A program made the position numbers and the translations under genes. Positions 33,960 to 42,612 of a stretch of 64,000 nt of DNA are shown here, in pieces (the stretch's first letter is position 1; every line of letters starts with the position of its first letter). The notes beneath the pieces are model-generated. The model worked only from the letters and a program-made list of their open reading frames with translations. It did not search any database and was not told the DNA's origin. Source of the stretch: an uncultured Pelosinus sp. (GTDB taxonomy: Bacteria > Bacillota > Negativicutes > UMGS1260); assembly GCA_900550105.1 (NCBI GenBank), contig URQW01000001.1, positions 1 to 64,000 of the forward strand, given 5' to 3'.

Positions 33960-34010
33960 AATATGTAAGAGCAGCAGGAATTCTAAATCATTCCTGCTGC
34001 TCCTATTTTT
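33960..34010. terminator. Terminator after the branched-chain-type binding protein gene
   Basis: A 13-bp perfect stem (GAGCAGCAGGAAT 33969-33981, complement 33990-34002) with an 8-base loop. The T-run is better on the plus strand, but the hairpin directly follows the minus-strand gene. Confidence 0.75.
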
Positions 34011-34048
34011 ACAAAATTCCTTGTATTATATTCTCTTCCATCGCTAAA

Positions 34049-35215
34049 TCAGGGATTGACTGTCGCTTTAAAGACTTGTTTGCCATCTTTCATTTCGATG
34101 ATTACCGCATTTTTTACGGCATCATGCGTCGCATTCAATGTAATATTTCCCGTAATTGCAGCAAAATCTTTTGTCGCCGCCAAAGCCTCACGGATCTTCG
34201 CCGGCTCTAAGCTATTAGCCTGCTGAATGGCGTGAATCAAAACATTGGCTGCATCATAGCCAAGTACCGCCATGGCATCAGGCGATTGGCCATATTCTTG
34301 TTTATAGGCAGCCACAAAAGCCTGCGATGTGGGATTTGTGTTATCAACCGCATAATGGTTCGTGAAATAAGTATTGTTAAGCGCTTCTGGCGTAGCAATC
34401 TCTACGAGTTTAGGCGAATCCCAACCATCGCCGCCTAGCATAGGCGATGTGATTCCAAGTTCTCTAGCTTGTTTTACAATCTTGCCTACCTCTTCATAAT
34501 AACCAGGCACATAAATAATATCAGCATGTAACCCTTTGACTTTCGTCAAAATCGTTTTGAAATCCTGATCTTTCTGCAAATACGCTTCTTCAGCAAGCAC
34601 GGCGCCGCCACCCTTAGTAAAGGCATTCTTGAAGAAAGCGGCCAACCCTTTACTATAGTCACTGCTGTTATCGACAAGAATAACAGCGCTCTTCAGTTTC
34701 AAATTATTTAAAACAAAGTTGGCGCCAACGGTCCCCTGGAAAGGATCAATAAAGCAAACTCGAAAAGTATAATCCTTTACCTTACCAGTGCCTTCGTCGA
34801 CTGTTACTTTGGGATTTGTCGCCCCCACTGCCAACAGCGGTACTTTTACCGACTCAGCTACGCTCGAAGCGGCAATGGCATTAGAACTAGAAAAGATACC
34901 AGTAACAGCTGCTACACGATCTTGTGTCGCTAGTTTCGTCATGGCATTAGCCGATTCAGACGGCTCGCTTTTATTATCAGCCACTACGGCTTTAATTTGT
35001 TTTCCCAAGACGCCACCTTTCGCGTTCGCTTCTTTAATCGCTAGCTTCGCACCATTCGTAGTAGAATTTCCCATGGTAGCGTTGCCGCCTGTTAACTCAT
35101 TCAGTAGACCAATTTGCACTTCATTGGAAGAACTAGCGCCACAGCCCCCTAAAAAACTGGCTGCCATCAGTACCAAAAGCGCCGCTGTCATACTCCGAAA
35201 CCATTTTTTCCCCAT
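34049..35215 (-). CDS. LivK-type amino-acid ABC transporter substrate-binding lipoprotein
   Basis: A 388-residue extracytoplasmic binding protein. The lipoprotein signal peptide ends in the lipobox LGGC with C25. The mature part is a Peripla_BP_6 (leucine/isoleucine/valine-binding) domain with GLLNELTGG, the AKGGVLGKQIKAVVADN strand and the YVPGYYEEVG region. No LivHMFG permease or ATPase genes are adjacent and a terminator follows, so it is an orphan binding protein. A tandem glycine riboswitch controls it, so the cargo may be glycine or another small amino acid rather than a branched-chain one (inference). Other roles, such as a sensor for the neighbouring chemoreceptor, are possible. Confidence 0.9.
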   Translation of the reverse strand: MGKKWFRSMTAALLVLMAASFLGGCGASSSNEVQIGLLNELTGGNATMGNSTTNGAKLAIKEANAKGGVLGKQIKAVVADNKSEPSESANAMTKLATQDRVAAVTGIFSSSNAIAASSVAESVKVPLLAVGATNPKVTVDEGTGKVKDYTFRVCFIDPFQGTVGANFVLNNLKLKSAVILVDNSSDYSKGLAAFFKNAFTKGGGAVLAEEAYLQKDQDFKTILTKVKGLHADIIYVPGYYEEVGKIVKQARELGITSPMLGGDGWDSPKLVEIATPEALNNTYFTNHYAVDNTNPTSQAFVAAYKQEYGQSPDAMAVLGYDAANVLIHAIQQANSLEPAKIREALAATKDFAAITGNITLNATHDAVKNAVIIEMKDGKQVFKATVNP

Positions 35216-35301
35216 CTCAAAATCTCTCCTTTTACAGCTATCGCTGCTTTCTTTACTGATCTGCGATGTACCTTACATGCAGCGATGCCAAAAAGCTCCC
35301 C

Positions 35302-35342
35302 CAAAAACAAACAGAGTCAAATCAGCTATGATTTGACTCTGG
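35302..35342 (-). terminator. Terminator in the glycine riboswitch expression platform
   Basis: A 13-bp perfect stem (CAGAGTCAAATCA 35312-35324 with its complement 35329-35341), loop GCTA, followed on the minus strand by TTTGTTTTTG. It lies between the glycine aptamers and the gene start, so glycine binding probably prevents or favours this hairpin. Confidence 0.85.
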
Positions 35343-35392
35343 AATCACAAAGAAAATACGAATAAAACAAACTAAATACATTCGCACTTTTT

Positions 35393-35568
35393 GTCTCTGT
35401 CCTTTTGCCTGAGAGCTTTGCCAGCAATTCTGCTGTATTTCACCTTCGGCGTCCGATGCGCTCGGATCTCTCCAGAGTCCCGTCCCTTTACGATATCACC
35501 CAATTTTATGAGTACCTGAGAGTTTTACTCCTTCGGCGGGCTGATTCAGCCTCTCTCTCGCAAACTTC
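35393..35568 (-). ncRNA. Tandem glycine riboswitch
   Basis: On the minus strand two successive glycine aptamers are visible. The first has a GAGAGAGG start, CGCCGAAGG and AAACTCTCAGG. The second has CTGGAGAGA, ACGCCGAAGG and AAGCTCTCAGGC, ending in AAAAGGACAGAG. Repeated GCCGAAGG and CTCTCAGG blocks are diagnostic. It precedes the LivK-type binding protein gene and fills most of the 445-bp gap 35216-35660. Confidence 0.95.
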
Positions 35569-35613
35569 ATCCGGAAATATGTAGTTTTAGTGTGTACATC
35601 GAAAACGTTTATA

Positions 35614-35642
35614 ATTATAAAACAAGACAGCTTAATATGCAA
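35614..35642 (-). promoter_or_regulatory. Sigma-A promoter of the glycine riboswitch transcript
   Basis: On the minus strand, -35 TTGCAT (35637-35642) and a consensus -10 TATAAT (35614-35619) are exactly 17 bp apart, about 45 bp before the first aptamer. Confidence 0.75.
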
Positions 35643-35660
35643 GTGTAATTAAATATAAAA

Positions 35661-37691
35661 TTACACAGAAAATTTTTCTACGGCTGTCTTTAGATCTACA
35701 GCAAGATCAGCTAACCGTTTACTTGCCGATGCAATTTCCGCCATAGATGCAGCTTGTTCCTCTGTAGCGGCAGAAACAGTTTCAGCTTCCGCGGCTGTCT
35801 TACGACTCACGGTATCGACACCGTGAATTTCCTTAGCTACTGATTTGCTATGATCCGCCATTGTTTGGATCGAATCAGAAATCCCCTTCATTTGCTCCGA
35901 TAAAGCTACAATGGCTATCATAATATTTTCTAGGGTTTTCCCAGCAGAATTCACGACTTCCCGACCAACGCGCACCCCTTCTGTACCAAGCTGTACCGCA
36001 GCAATCGCCTGATCCATATTCGTTTGATTTTCCTGAATCAGTAAAGTAACTTTCTGGGCAGCCTGATTGGATTGCTCAGCTAATTTCCTTACTTCTTCCG
36101 CTACGACGGCAAACCCACGGCCTTGCTCGCCGGCACGAGCCGCCTCAATTGCGGCATTCAAGGCCAATAAATTCGTTTGGCCAGCAATTTCCGAAATCAT
36201 TGCCACGATCGGACGAATTGCATCTGAGCCTTTTGCTAATTGTTCAATCGCGGCGGCTACTGCTTGTGACCCCGAATTAATCTGTTCCATTTGCCCTACT
36301 GCCTGTCCAACCGCTTTCTGGCCAATTTCAGCCTCTTTCGCCGTATTTTGAGCAATTCCCGCAGCAGCTTGAGCCGTCTCAGCTATTTGAGCTGTGCGAT
36401 TCGACATGTTATCAATAATTTCAGCGATATGAGTCGCCGAAGCAGCCGTTGCGGCCATACCGCCAGCAATTTCCGTAATAGAATGCGCCACTAAATTCGA
36501 AGCCTGCGCCGATTGATCCGCGCTTTCCCTAAGCTGACTGCCTGAACTATTCACTGCCTCCGCTTGCTCTTTCACCCGCTGCACAAGCTGACACAGCGTA
36601 AGACGCATATCCGCAAAACTTTGCGCCAGTTGTCCCAGTTCATCGTCTGACTGCACTTTCGACGCAACAGGGCACAGATCCCCTTGAGCTAAAAGCTGGC
36701 ATTCATCGCGAATCCATTGAATCGGTTTAGCAAAGCGATTACTAATCCAAATGATAAAAAACGCGGCAGCTAATAAAGCGGCTATCGAGACAAAGAGCAG
36801 TGTTTTGGCCAATCGGTTCGTCGCTGCAAAAACTTCCGCCTCAGGCGCTGATACAATCGTAACCCACTGCTTCCCTCCTGGTAAGGAAATCGGCGCAAAG
36901 CCAGCCACATGACTAACCCCATCGAGATTTTTATATTGACCAATGACCGTCTTGCCGCCAGCAACCGACGTAAAGTGAGCCGTAAACCGGCTATCCACTT
37001 CTGGCAGCGTCGTTTTGACAGCATCACCAACTTTGCGATCCATAAAATTCACGTTACCAACAAGTTCAGGTTGGCGCGAATGACCGATGAGCATGCCGTT
37101 ATTGTCAGCAATCGCCACAAAACCAGTTTCCTTAAACCGACTGTCTTTAATTAAATCAGTAACCTTATCAAGCGATACATTGCCAGTAATGATCCCGGTC
37201 AAGTTTCCTTGCTCCAAAACAGGAACGGCAATGATGACCCCCATGCGCCCTGTCCCTCTTGTCAATATGGGGTCAGAAATATAAATCTTTTTCGTACTAA
37301 CAACCGCTTTTACGTAGTCACGATCCGCTACATTTGTAGTTGTTCCATTATAACGAACCCCTTCACCCGACGGTAAAAGGTAGTTAATATTATCAAAATT
37401 ACCGATACGGTCATGAGTTTCTTGTAGTAACTTGACAATGAGCCCCATATCATTATGATTTTTCACAGTCCAGTTACTAGCCAAATTTTCAAGATCAATA
37501 ACCCGTTCGTTAATAGCATCCCGCACTTGATGCGAGTAATCAGAACTCATGGCCAGTGCTGTTTCTCTAGCGCTCTGCTCTAGGGCTTGATTGGAAAAAT
37601 AATAGCCGATGCCTGACAAAATACTAAAGGCAAATAATAAAAATGGTAATAATAACAACATGAGTTTCGTACGAACTGTTGTGATTTTCAT
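35661..37691 (-). CDS. Methyl-accepting chemotaxis protein (dCache sensor)
   Basis: A chemoreceptor of about 676 residues. A first membrane segment at about 10-32, a dCache_1 periplasmic domain (with NYLLPSGEGVRYNGT and the FVAIADNNGMLIGHS half), a second segment near 300-320, a HAMP domain and a cytoplasmic signalling domain are present, with the tip sequence NLLALNAAIEAARAGEQGRGF. ATG at 37691 is preferred over the ATG six bases upstream, since AGGAG then lies seven bases away. It lies directly upstream of the glycine-riboswitch gene but on a separate transcript. Together with the receptor at 14282-16261 this makes two amino- or organic-acid-type receptors in the window. Confidence 0.93.
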   Translation of the reverse strand: MKITTVRTKLMLLLLPFLLFAFSILSGIGYYFSNQALEQSARETALAMSSDYSHQVRDAINERVIDLENLASNWTVKNHNDMGLIVKLLQETHDRIGNFDNINYLLPSGEGVRYNGTTTNVADRDYVKAVVSTKKIYISDPILTRGTGRMGVIIAVPVLEQGNLTGIITGNVSLDKVTDLIKDSRFKETGFVAIADNNGMLIGHSRQPELVGNVNFMDRKVGDAVKTTLPEVDSRFTAHFTSVAGGKTVIGQYKNLDGVSHVAGFAPISLPGGKQWVTIVSAPEAEVFAATNRLAKTLLFVSIAALLAAAFFIIWISNRFAKPIQWIRDECQLLAQGDLCPVASKVQSDDELGQLAQSFADMRLTLCQLVQRVKEQAEAVNSSGSQLRESADQSAQASNLVAHSITEIAGGMAATAASATHIAEIIDNMSNRTAQIAETAQAAAGIAQNTAKEAEIGQKAVGQAVGQMEQINSGSQAVAAAIEQLAKGSDAIRPIVAMISEIAGQTNLLALNAAIEAARAGEQGRGFAVVAEEVRKLAEQSNQAAQKVTLLIQENQTNMDQAIAAVQLGTEGVRVGREVVNSAGKTLENIMIAIVALSEQMKGISDSIQTMADHSKSVAKEIHGVDTVSRKTAAEAETVSAATEEQAASMAEIASASKRLADLAVDLKTAVEKFSV

Positions 37692-37873
37692 CGCCATTCT
37701 CCTTTCAATTTGTCAAATCATTTCTCCACAAAGCTGATCCGTTTCTCTCCTATCTTCATTGAATGCTCCTAGCATCATTATCGAATAAAACTAAATCCAA
37801 GTAAAGCAATTTTTGTCGATTCGTGGATTATTTTCATTGAATAAGGCGATCACAATTCACTGATAAGCCTGAC

Positions 37874-37902
37874 TTGTATTCACCGACGCCTAGACTTATA
37901 AT
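37874..37902 (+). promoter_or_regulatory. Sigma-A promoter of the helD-like gene
   Basis: -35 TTGTAT (37874-37879) and consensus -10 TATAAT (37897-37902) are 17 bp apart. Transcription would begin about 85 bp before the ATG at 37994, giving a leader that contains the hairpin at 37928-37958. Confidence 0.7.
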
Positions 37903-37927
37903 AAAGACACCTTATTTTAAAAATTAC

Positions 37928-37958
37928 GCCTCTGATCATCTGAGCAGAGGCTTCTTTT
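37928..37958 (+). terminator. Terminator-like hairpin in the helD leader
   Basis: A 7-bp stem (GCCTCTG 37928-37934, CAGAGGC 37945-37951) is followed by TTCTTTT. It lies inside the predicted 5' leader, between promoter and start codon, so it may attenuate expression. Confidence 0.6.
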
Positions 37959-37993
37959 ATCGCGCATTTTATTACTTTTTCCCAGGAGGACTT

Positions 37994-40219
37994 ATGATTG
38001 AAAACCATCCTGATTTTCCCATTGAGGAGAATCATTTAGCCGCTACAATCCAAGAAATGAAGCAAGTCATGACTGACCTCGCTTCTGATATTGACAACCG
38101 ATTTACAAGCATGCAGCAGTCGCTGTTGATCAAAGATGAGGTCAGCGCCTATGTTCACGCTATGTTGCGCGGCGATCACGCCAGTAAAATTCAAGATATT
38201 GAAAACGCCCTGCCTTCTCCTTACTTTGGCCGTGTTGACTTTCGCGAAGATGGTACCGGAGCGTTTCAAAGCTACTATATTGGTCGTTGTAAAGTGACGC
38301 GTCTGCAAATTAACGGGCCCGAAGATTTTCTGATTTTTGACTGGCGCGACCCTGTCGCTACCGTATTTTACGAATGCTACGGCGGCCGGGCTTCCTATGA
38401 AGTCTTAAATAAATACCACTATGAAGGCGACGTTCGCCTAAAACGGCAATATAAAATTGAAGCAGGTCAGCTCAAAAATATGGTAGACAATTTCATTTTA
38501 GATCAGATTCTTTCGAACCAACAAGAAGCGCTGCTAGCCGACCCTTTATTGGTAGACCGTCTGAAAGAAGGCGCAGCGGAAAAACTAAAAGACATTGTCA
38601 CATCGATTCAGGCTGAGCAAAACAAAATCATTCGCGAGCCTTTAAATCAAGTCACAGTCATTCAGGGCGTAGCTGGTTCTGGCAAAAGTACAATTGGTCT
38701 ACATCGACTCTCCTATCTTCTGTACCGCGAAAAACTCAATCCCAAAAAGCTCATTGTCATTGCACCCAACCGAATTTTTCTCGATTATATTTCGGAGCTG
38801 CTGCCGGAAATCGATGCTGCCGATGTAACTCAGCTCGTCTGGGAAGATCTTGTTACCGCTATTACGGGCATTAAACGTCCCTTAAGTCAAGCAGATCGTC
38901 TTGATACACTGTTAGCGGCCCAAGACAAAAGCCGCATTCAAAATATTGAAGCGAGGGCTCGTCTCAAAGGCTCGCTCGATTTTCAACGAATTTTAGAAAA
39001 TTACTTAGCACAAAAGATTCAAAAATACTGTCTAAAATTCGAAGACATCAGCCTATTTGAAGGAAAGTTGACGATATCAGCAAAAGACCAGTTGGAGCGC
39101 TTTTTGAGCGATGCGGCCGTTCCCTGCAATGAACGACTGCGTTCCTTAGTCAATCTTGTCACTTTTAGAGTGACAAATTATCTAGATGTTCTCGCCGCAA
39201 CTCACAAGAAAAAAGGCCATGATGACAAAGAAATGACGCAGCTACGGAACAAAGCAGATGCTTTTCTGCAAAAATTCGGCAAACGTTGGCATTCTCTTGA
39301 TCTATTAGAAACCTACCAGGAAATTTTCACAGTCAAAAGCGCCTTTAAGCTTGTAAAAGAAAAAAACTATGATCTCGAAGAGATTCGGCATCACACACTG
39401 ACGACTTTAGGGGCGGGCGAACTCGATCGGGAAGATCTGGCGCCGCTAGCCTATCTCGCCTTATTACTAGATGGCTGGCGTCAAGTCGACAAATATGATC
39501 ATATTGTAATCGACGAAGCTCAGGATTTAAACGCCTTTGAATTTGTCGTCTTAAAACAGTTGTCAACAAACGGCTCATTTACAATCATGGGTGATTTATC
39601 CCAAGGAATCCATTCGTACCGCAGCATTGGCAGTTGGAATGTGTTGCTTAAAGAAGTATTCGGCCAAGATCGAACGGTCTATCGGGAAATTCTGTATAGT
39701 TACCGCTCCGCCAAAGAAATTGTTGATCTCTTCAACCGCGTCATGCCCAGCGGTCACAGCAAAGCCATTCCAGTTTATGAAATTGGCCGCAATCCTACTG
39801 CTGAAAGAATTCATTCTGTAGCGCAGGGAGCAGCCAGTTTAATGAAGCGCCTTAGCGATTTAGTACAAAAAGGCGTAAAATCCATCGGCATCATCACCAA
39901 GCTGGAATCTGAAGCAACACTGCTCTATGAAGAATTGAAGCAGCAGAAATGTTTTTCCGACCTTGCCTTGCCTGTTCATTTAATTACAGGCGAAGCGGCT
40001 TCTTATCAAGGCGCCATCTCACTCGTGCCAGTCTCGCTCGCCAAGGGCCTTGAGTTTGACAGCGTCATTCTCTGGAACGCCTCCTTGGAATCCTATAAAA
40101 ATACGCCCCTTGACTCGCGCTTACTCTATGTAGCTTTATCGCGGGCCATGCATGATCTTCATATTATGTATCAAGGAACTCTGACTCCCTTATTGCGTAA
40201 AAAAAGCGATCCTACCTAA
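37994..40219 (+). CDS. helD: HelD-like UvrD-superfamily ATP-dependent helicase
   Basis: A 741-residue superfamily 1 helicase. An N-terminal coiled-coil arm (about 5-60) precedes the first motor domain with Walker A GVAGSGKST and motif II IDEAQDLN. The second motor domain holds GDLSQGIHSYR, YSYRSAKEI and the late motif LYVALSRAMHDLHI. Layout and length match HelD, which in Bacillus removes stalled RNA polymerase and helps recycle it. The frame is open to 37874, but that stretch contains the promoter and the leader hairpin, and AGGAGG lies before the ATG at 37994. It stands alone. The terminator of the convergent nitroreductase gene overlaps its last codons. Confidence 0.9.
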   Translation: MIENHPDFPIEENHLAATIQEMKQVMTDLASDIDNRFTSMQQSLLIKDEVSAYVHAMLRGDHASKIQDIENALPSPYFGRVDFREDGTGAFQSYYIGRCKVTRLQINGPEDFLIFDWRDPVATVFYECYGGRASYEVLNKYHYEGDVRLKRQYKIEAGQLKNMVDNFILDQILSNQQEALLADPLLVDRLKEGAAEKLKDIVTSIQAEQNKIIREPLNQVTVIQGVAGSGKSTIGLHRLSYLLYREKLNPKKLIVIAPNRIFLDYISELLPEIDAADVTQLVWEDLVTAITGIKRPLSQADRLDTLLAAQDKSRIQNIEARARLKGSLDFQRILENYLAQKIQKYCLKFEDISLFEGKLTISAKDQLERFLSDAAVPCNERLRSLVNLVTFRVTNYLDVLAATHKKKGHDDKEMTQLRNKADAFLQKFGKRWHSLDLLETYQEIFTVKSAFKLVKEKNYDLEEIRHHTLTTLGAGELDREDLAPLAYLALLLDGWRQVDKYDHIVIDEAQDLNAFEFVVLKQLSTNGSFTIMGDLSQGIHSYRSIGSWNVLLKEVFGQDRTVYREILYSYRSAKEIVDLFNRVMPSGHSKAIPVYEIGRNPTAERIHSVAQGAASLMKRLSDLVQKGVKSIGIITKLESEATLLYEELKQQKCFSDLALPVHLITGEAASYQGAISLVPVSLAKGLEFDSVILWNASLESYKNTPLDSRLLYVALSRAMHDLHIMYQGTLTPLLRKKSDPT

Positions 40220-40231
40220 GTAGAATCGCTC
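40198..40231 (-). terminator. Intrinsic terminator after the nitroreductase gene
   Basis: On the minus strand the 11-bp stem AGCGATTCTAC/GTAGGATCGCT (one G-U pair) is followed by seven T residues. The T-run and part of the stem lie inside the last codons of the convergent helicase gene. Confidence 0.75.
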
Positions 40232-40253
40232 TAAAAAACTTGCTTAATCACTA

Positions 40254-40988
40254 TCAATCAAAGTCAAACCCCTGCTCAGCCAAAAAGGCTTTCATGTGGG
40301 GGCGTTGTTTCGTTTTCATCATAGCCGCCACGCCGTCGGTCCAGCTTGTTGTCCGCTCGCCAGCCGTTCGCTTCGCATAATACTCCGCCACTTGTTGGTC
40401 ATATGTAGCCATAAGAGCAGGATCATCAGGCGTATAGGCATCTTCTTTTAAAATAGCTTCCAGTGGCAGACGCGGCTTTACATCATTCACCTTAGCCGGA
40501 TAACCAAGGCACATACCAAACACAGGATAAACGTATTTAGGAATCGCCAGAAGCTCACAAACTTCACGGGGATGATTGCGAATTCCGCCAATATATACTC
40601 CGCCAAGTCCGGCCGATTCAGCAGCAGCCATTACATTTTGCGCCGCCAAGGCCGTGTCGACAGTAGCTAAAATAAAGGCTTCCGCCGCGCCGGGAAAGAT
40701 CGTCTCGCTATGGAGTTCACAGGCTTGCTGCAACCGTTTTAGGTCAGCGCAAAACACAAGAAAGACGGGACTTACAGCCACATGCTTTTGCTGACCACAT
40801 AACGCAGCTAACTTCTGGCGTTTTTCCTGATCGCGCATTCGCAAAATCGAATAGGCCTGAATATGATTTGAAGTAGCCGCTTGCTGGCCAGCTAACAAAA
40901 TTTCTCTGAGTAGTTCGTCAGCGACAGGCTTTGCTAAAAAATCTCGTACCGAACTATGCTTCTTCAATATCGCAATTGTATCAGTCAT
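40254..40988 (-). CDS. NADPH-dependent flavin oxidoreductase / nitroreductase (NfsA/Frp type)
   Basis: A 244-residue FMN-dependent nitroreductase-fold enzyme. The N-terminal HSSVRDF motif, AATSNHIQAYS, the AGLGGVYIGGIRNHP segment and FGMCLGYPA match the NfsA/FRP group. It reduces flavins, quinones or nitro compounds using NADPH in the cytoplasm; the physiological substrate is usually unknown. The ATG is preceded by AGGAGGAG. It is convergent with the helicase gene. Confidence 0.9.
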   Translation of the reverse strand: MTDTIAILKKHSSVRDFLAKPVADELLREILLAGQQAATSNHIQAYSILRMRDQEKRQKLAALCGQQKHVAVSPVFLVFCADLKRLQQACELHSETIFPGAAEAFILATVDTALAAQNVMAAAESAGLGGVYIGGIRNHPREVCELLAIPKYVYPVFGMCLGYPAKVNDVKPRLPLEAILKEDAYTPDDPALMATYDQQVAEYYAKRTAGERTTSWTDGVAAMMKTKQRPHMKAFLAEQGFDFD

Positions 40989-41020
40989 AAAAACTCCTCC
41001 TAAAGCACATTTTGTTTTAT

Positions 41021-41055
41021 AACGAACTCTGTTGCTATAGAGTTCTTGTTTCTAA
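41021..41055 (-). terminator. Hairpin after the MATE transporter gene
   Basis: A 7-bp stem (GAACTCT 41024-41030, AGAGTTC 41039-41045) lies just past the minus-strand stop codon, with a weak T-tract. It is a probable but not strong terminator. Confidence 0.5.
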
Positions 41056-41067
41056 AAATAAATCCTG

Positions 41068-42417
41068 CTACTGCCGCCGCTTCCGTTGCAGTTTAAGCAG
41101 TCTGGCAACAAGCGCCGTAGCCCCAAAGGCCAGACCGACAATAAACCCAACCCAGTAGCCAAAAGCGCCGAAAGCCGTAAAGTGAGAGAGAAACAATCCA
41201 AGGGGCAAGCCAATCACCCAATAAGACACAAAGGCTACGATAAAAGGAACATTTACATCTTTATAGCCGCGTAAAATCCCTTGAATAGGAGCGGCAACCG
41301 CATCAGATAGCTGAAAGAACGCGGCATAAAGCAAGAACTGCTTTGTTAATTCCCATACGTCATAATCATTCGTATATAAAGTCGCTACTTGGCCATTATA
41401 TAGCCACAGACCGATCGCACAGAAAGCCGCTAGGGTCAAAGCGGCGCCAAGACCTAGATAAGCATACTGTCTGGCGTCCTGTTCCCGTTTGGCGCCGACC
41501 TCAAACCCAACAAGAATCGTTAGAGCCATACTCATGGACAGCGGCAGCATATAAACAAGGCTGGCAAAATTAATCGCCGCCTGGTGAGCAGCGATCGTTA
41601 CCGTCCCGAAAGCCGCCACTAACACACCGACTACGCCGAAGATACTTGTCTCAAAAAAAATGGACGTACCAATGGGAACTCCCAGTTTGAGTTGAGATTG
41701 CCAATCGCGCCAAGCAGGACGCGGCCAAGTCGCAAAAATTCGGTAATGGCAAAAGGGCTTGCGCTTCAGCGCCGTAACCGCGAGAATGAGCAAAATAAAC
41801 CAGTAGCTAATGGCCGAAGCATAGCCCGCGCCAGCGCCACCTAGACGAGGAAATCCCCACTCACCGTAAATCAGCAAATAGTTTAGCAGAATGTTCAAAG
41901 GTAGAACCCCAGCCGTAATCATCATGGTAATACGCGTGTAGCCTAAGGTATCGACAAAGCTGCGCAAAATGGTACTCATAAATAGGGGCATTACGCCAAA
42001 AGCAATGCCGCCAAGGAAGCGGCGAGCAATTGTTTCTACCGCTGGTTCTAGCCCCATAGCGGCAAGCACGAACGGCAGGAGTACTATGGCGCCGACAATA
42101 ACAGTAAGACCCATTGCCGCAGCTACATAAAGCCCCTGAATGACGGCACGGGAAATCGCTTGCTCGTTCTTCGCGCCGTGAAACTGGGCAATGAGCGGCG
42201 TAATGCCGATTAGAATGCCGTTAATCCCCGTAAATACAGGCATCCACAAGTTCGTGCCAATCGCTACGCCAGCTAAATCAAGCTGGCTGGCATGACCTGA
42301 CATCATCGTATCAAAAAAACTCATAGCACATAAAGCAAGTTGGGTAATTAAAATAGGGAATAAAATCACGGCAAGCTGTCGCAATTTCCCCTGTATCGTT
42401 TTCTTTTCTTCCATCAT
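41068..42417 (-). CDS. MATE family multidrug efflux transporter
   Basis: A 449-residue MATE-family transporter with 12 predicted membrane segments. The first half contains the FFDTMMSGH and GIGTNLW-type sequences (DLAGVAIGTNLWMPVF), and the second half repeats the fold with TIAAHQAAINFASLVYMLPLSMSMAL, giving two related bundles as expected for NorM-type Na+- or H+-coupled drug and metabolite exporters. The substrate is unknown. ATG at 42417 or at 42414 is possible; the ribosome site AAGGAG favours the second. It is divergent from the opp operon. Confidence 0.93.
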   Translation of the reverse strand: MMEEKKTIQGKLRQLAVILFPILITQLALCAMSFFDTMMSGHASQLDLAGVAIGTNLWMPVFTGINGILIGITPLIAQFHGAKNEQAISRAVIQGLYVAAAMGLTVIVGAIVLLPFVLAAMGLEPAVETIARRFLGGIAFGVMPLFMSTILRSFVDTLGYTRITMMITAGVLPLNILLNYLLIYGEWGFPRLGGAGAGYASAISYWFILLILAVTALKRKPFCHYRIFATWPRPAWRDWQSQLKLGVPIGTSIFFETSIFGVVGVLVAAFGTVTIAAHQAAINFASLVYMLPLSMSMALTILVGFEVGAKREQDARQYAYLGLGAALTLAAFCAIGLWLYNGQVATLYTNDYDVWELTKQFLLYAAFFQLSDAVAAPIQGILRGYKDVNVPFIVAFVSYWVIGLPLGLFLSHFTAFGAFGYWVGFIVGLAFGATALVARLLKLQRKRRQ

Positions 42418-42555
42418 AAACTCCTTATAGCTAAAACATGATCTTTCTTAATAGTAACCTACTAGAACAGTTATGACAACGAATGTAAATTTACCATCGC
42501 TCAAGAGCAGGACTTTTCCTGTTTTTATAGAAACAAAATCGATAAAGCCGCGCAA

Positions 42556-42596
42556 TCAAAGAGACATACTTGGCGTATGTCTCTTTATCTATTTTG
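42556..42596 (+). terminator. Terminator-like hairpin in the opp operon leader
   Basis: A 12-bp perfect stem (AAAGAGACATAC 42558-42569, GTATGTCTCTTT 42575-42586) is followed by ATCTATTTT, 17 bases before the oppB start codon. No plus-strand gene precedes it, so it is probably a leader attenuator rather than the end of another transcript. Confidence 0.7.
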
Positions 42597-42612
42597 AAGG
42601 GAGTGACTTTTC

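Noticed and set aside
37874..37993. A 40-residue N-terminal extension of the HelD-like protein
   Set aside because: The stretch contains the promoter (-35 and -10) and a leader hairpin, while a strong AGGAGG site directly precedes the ATG at 37994.
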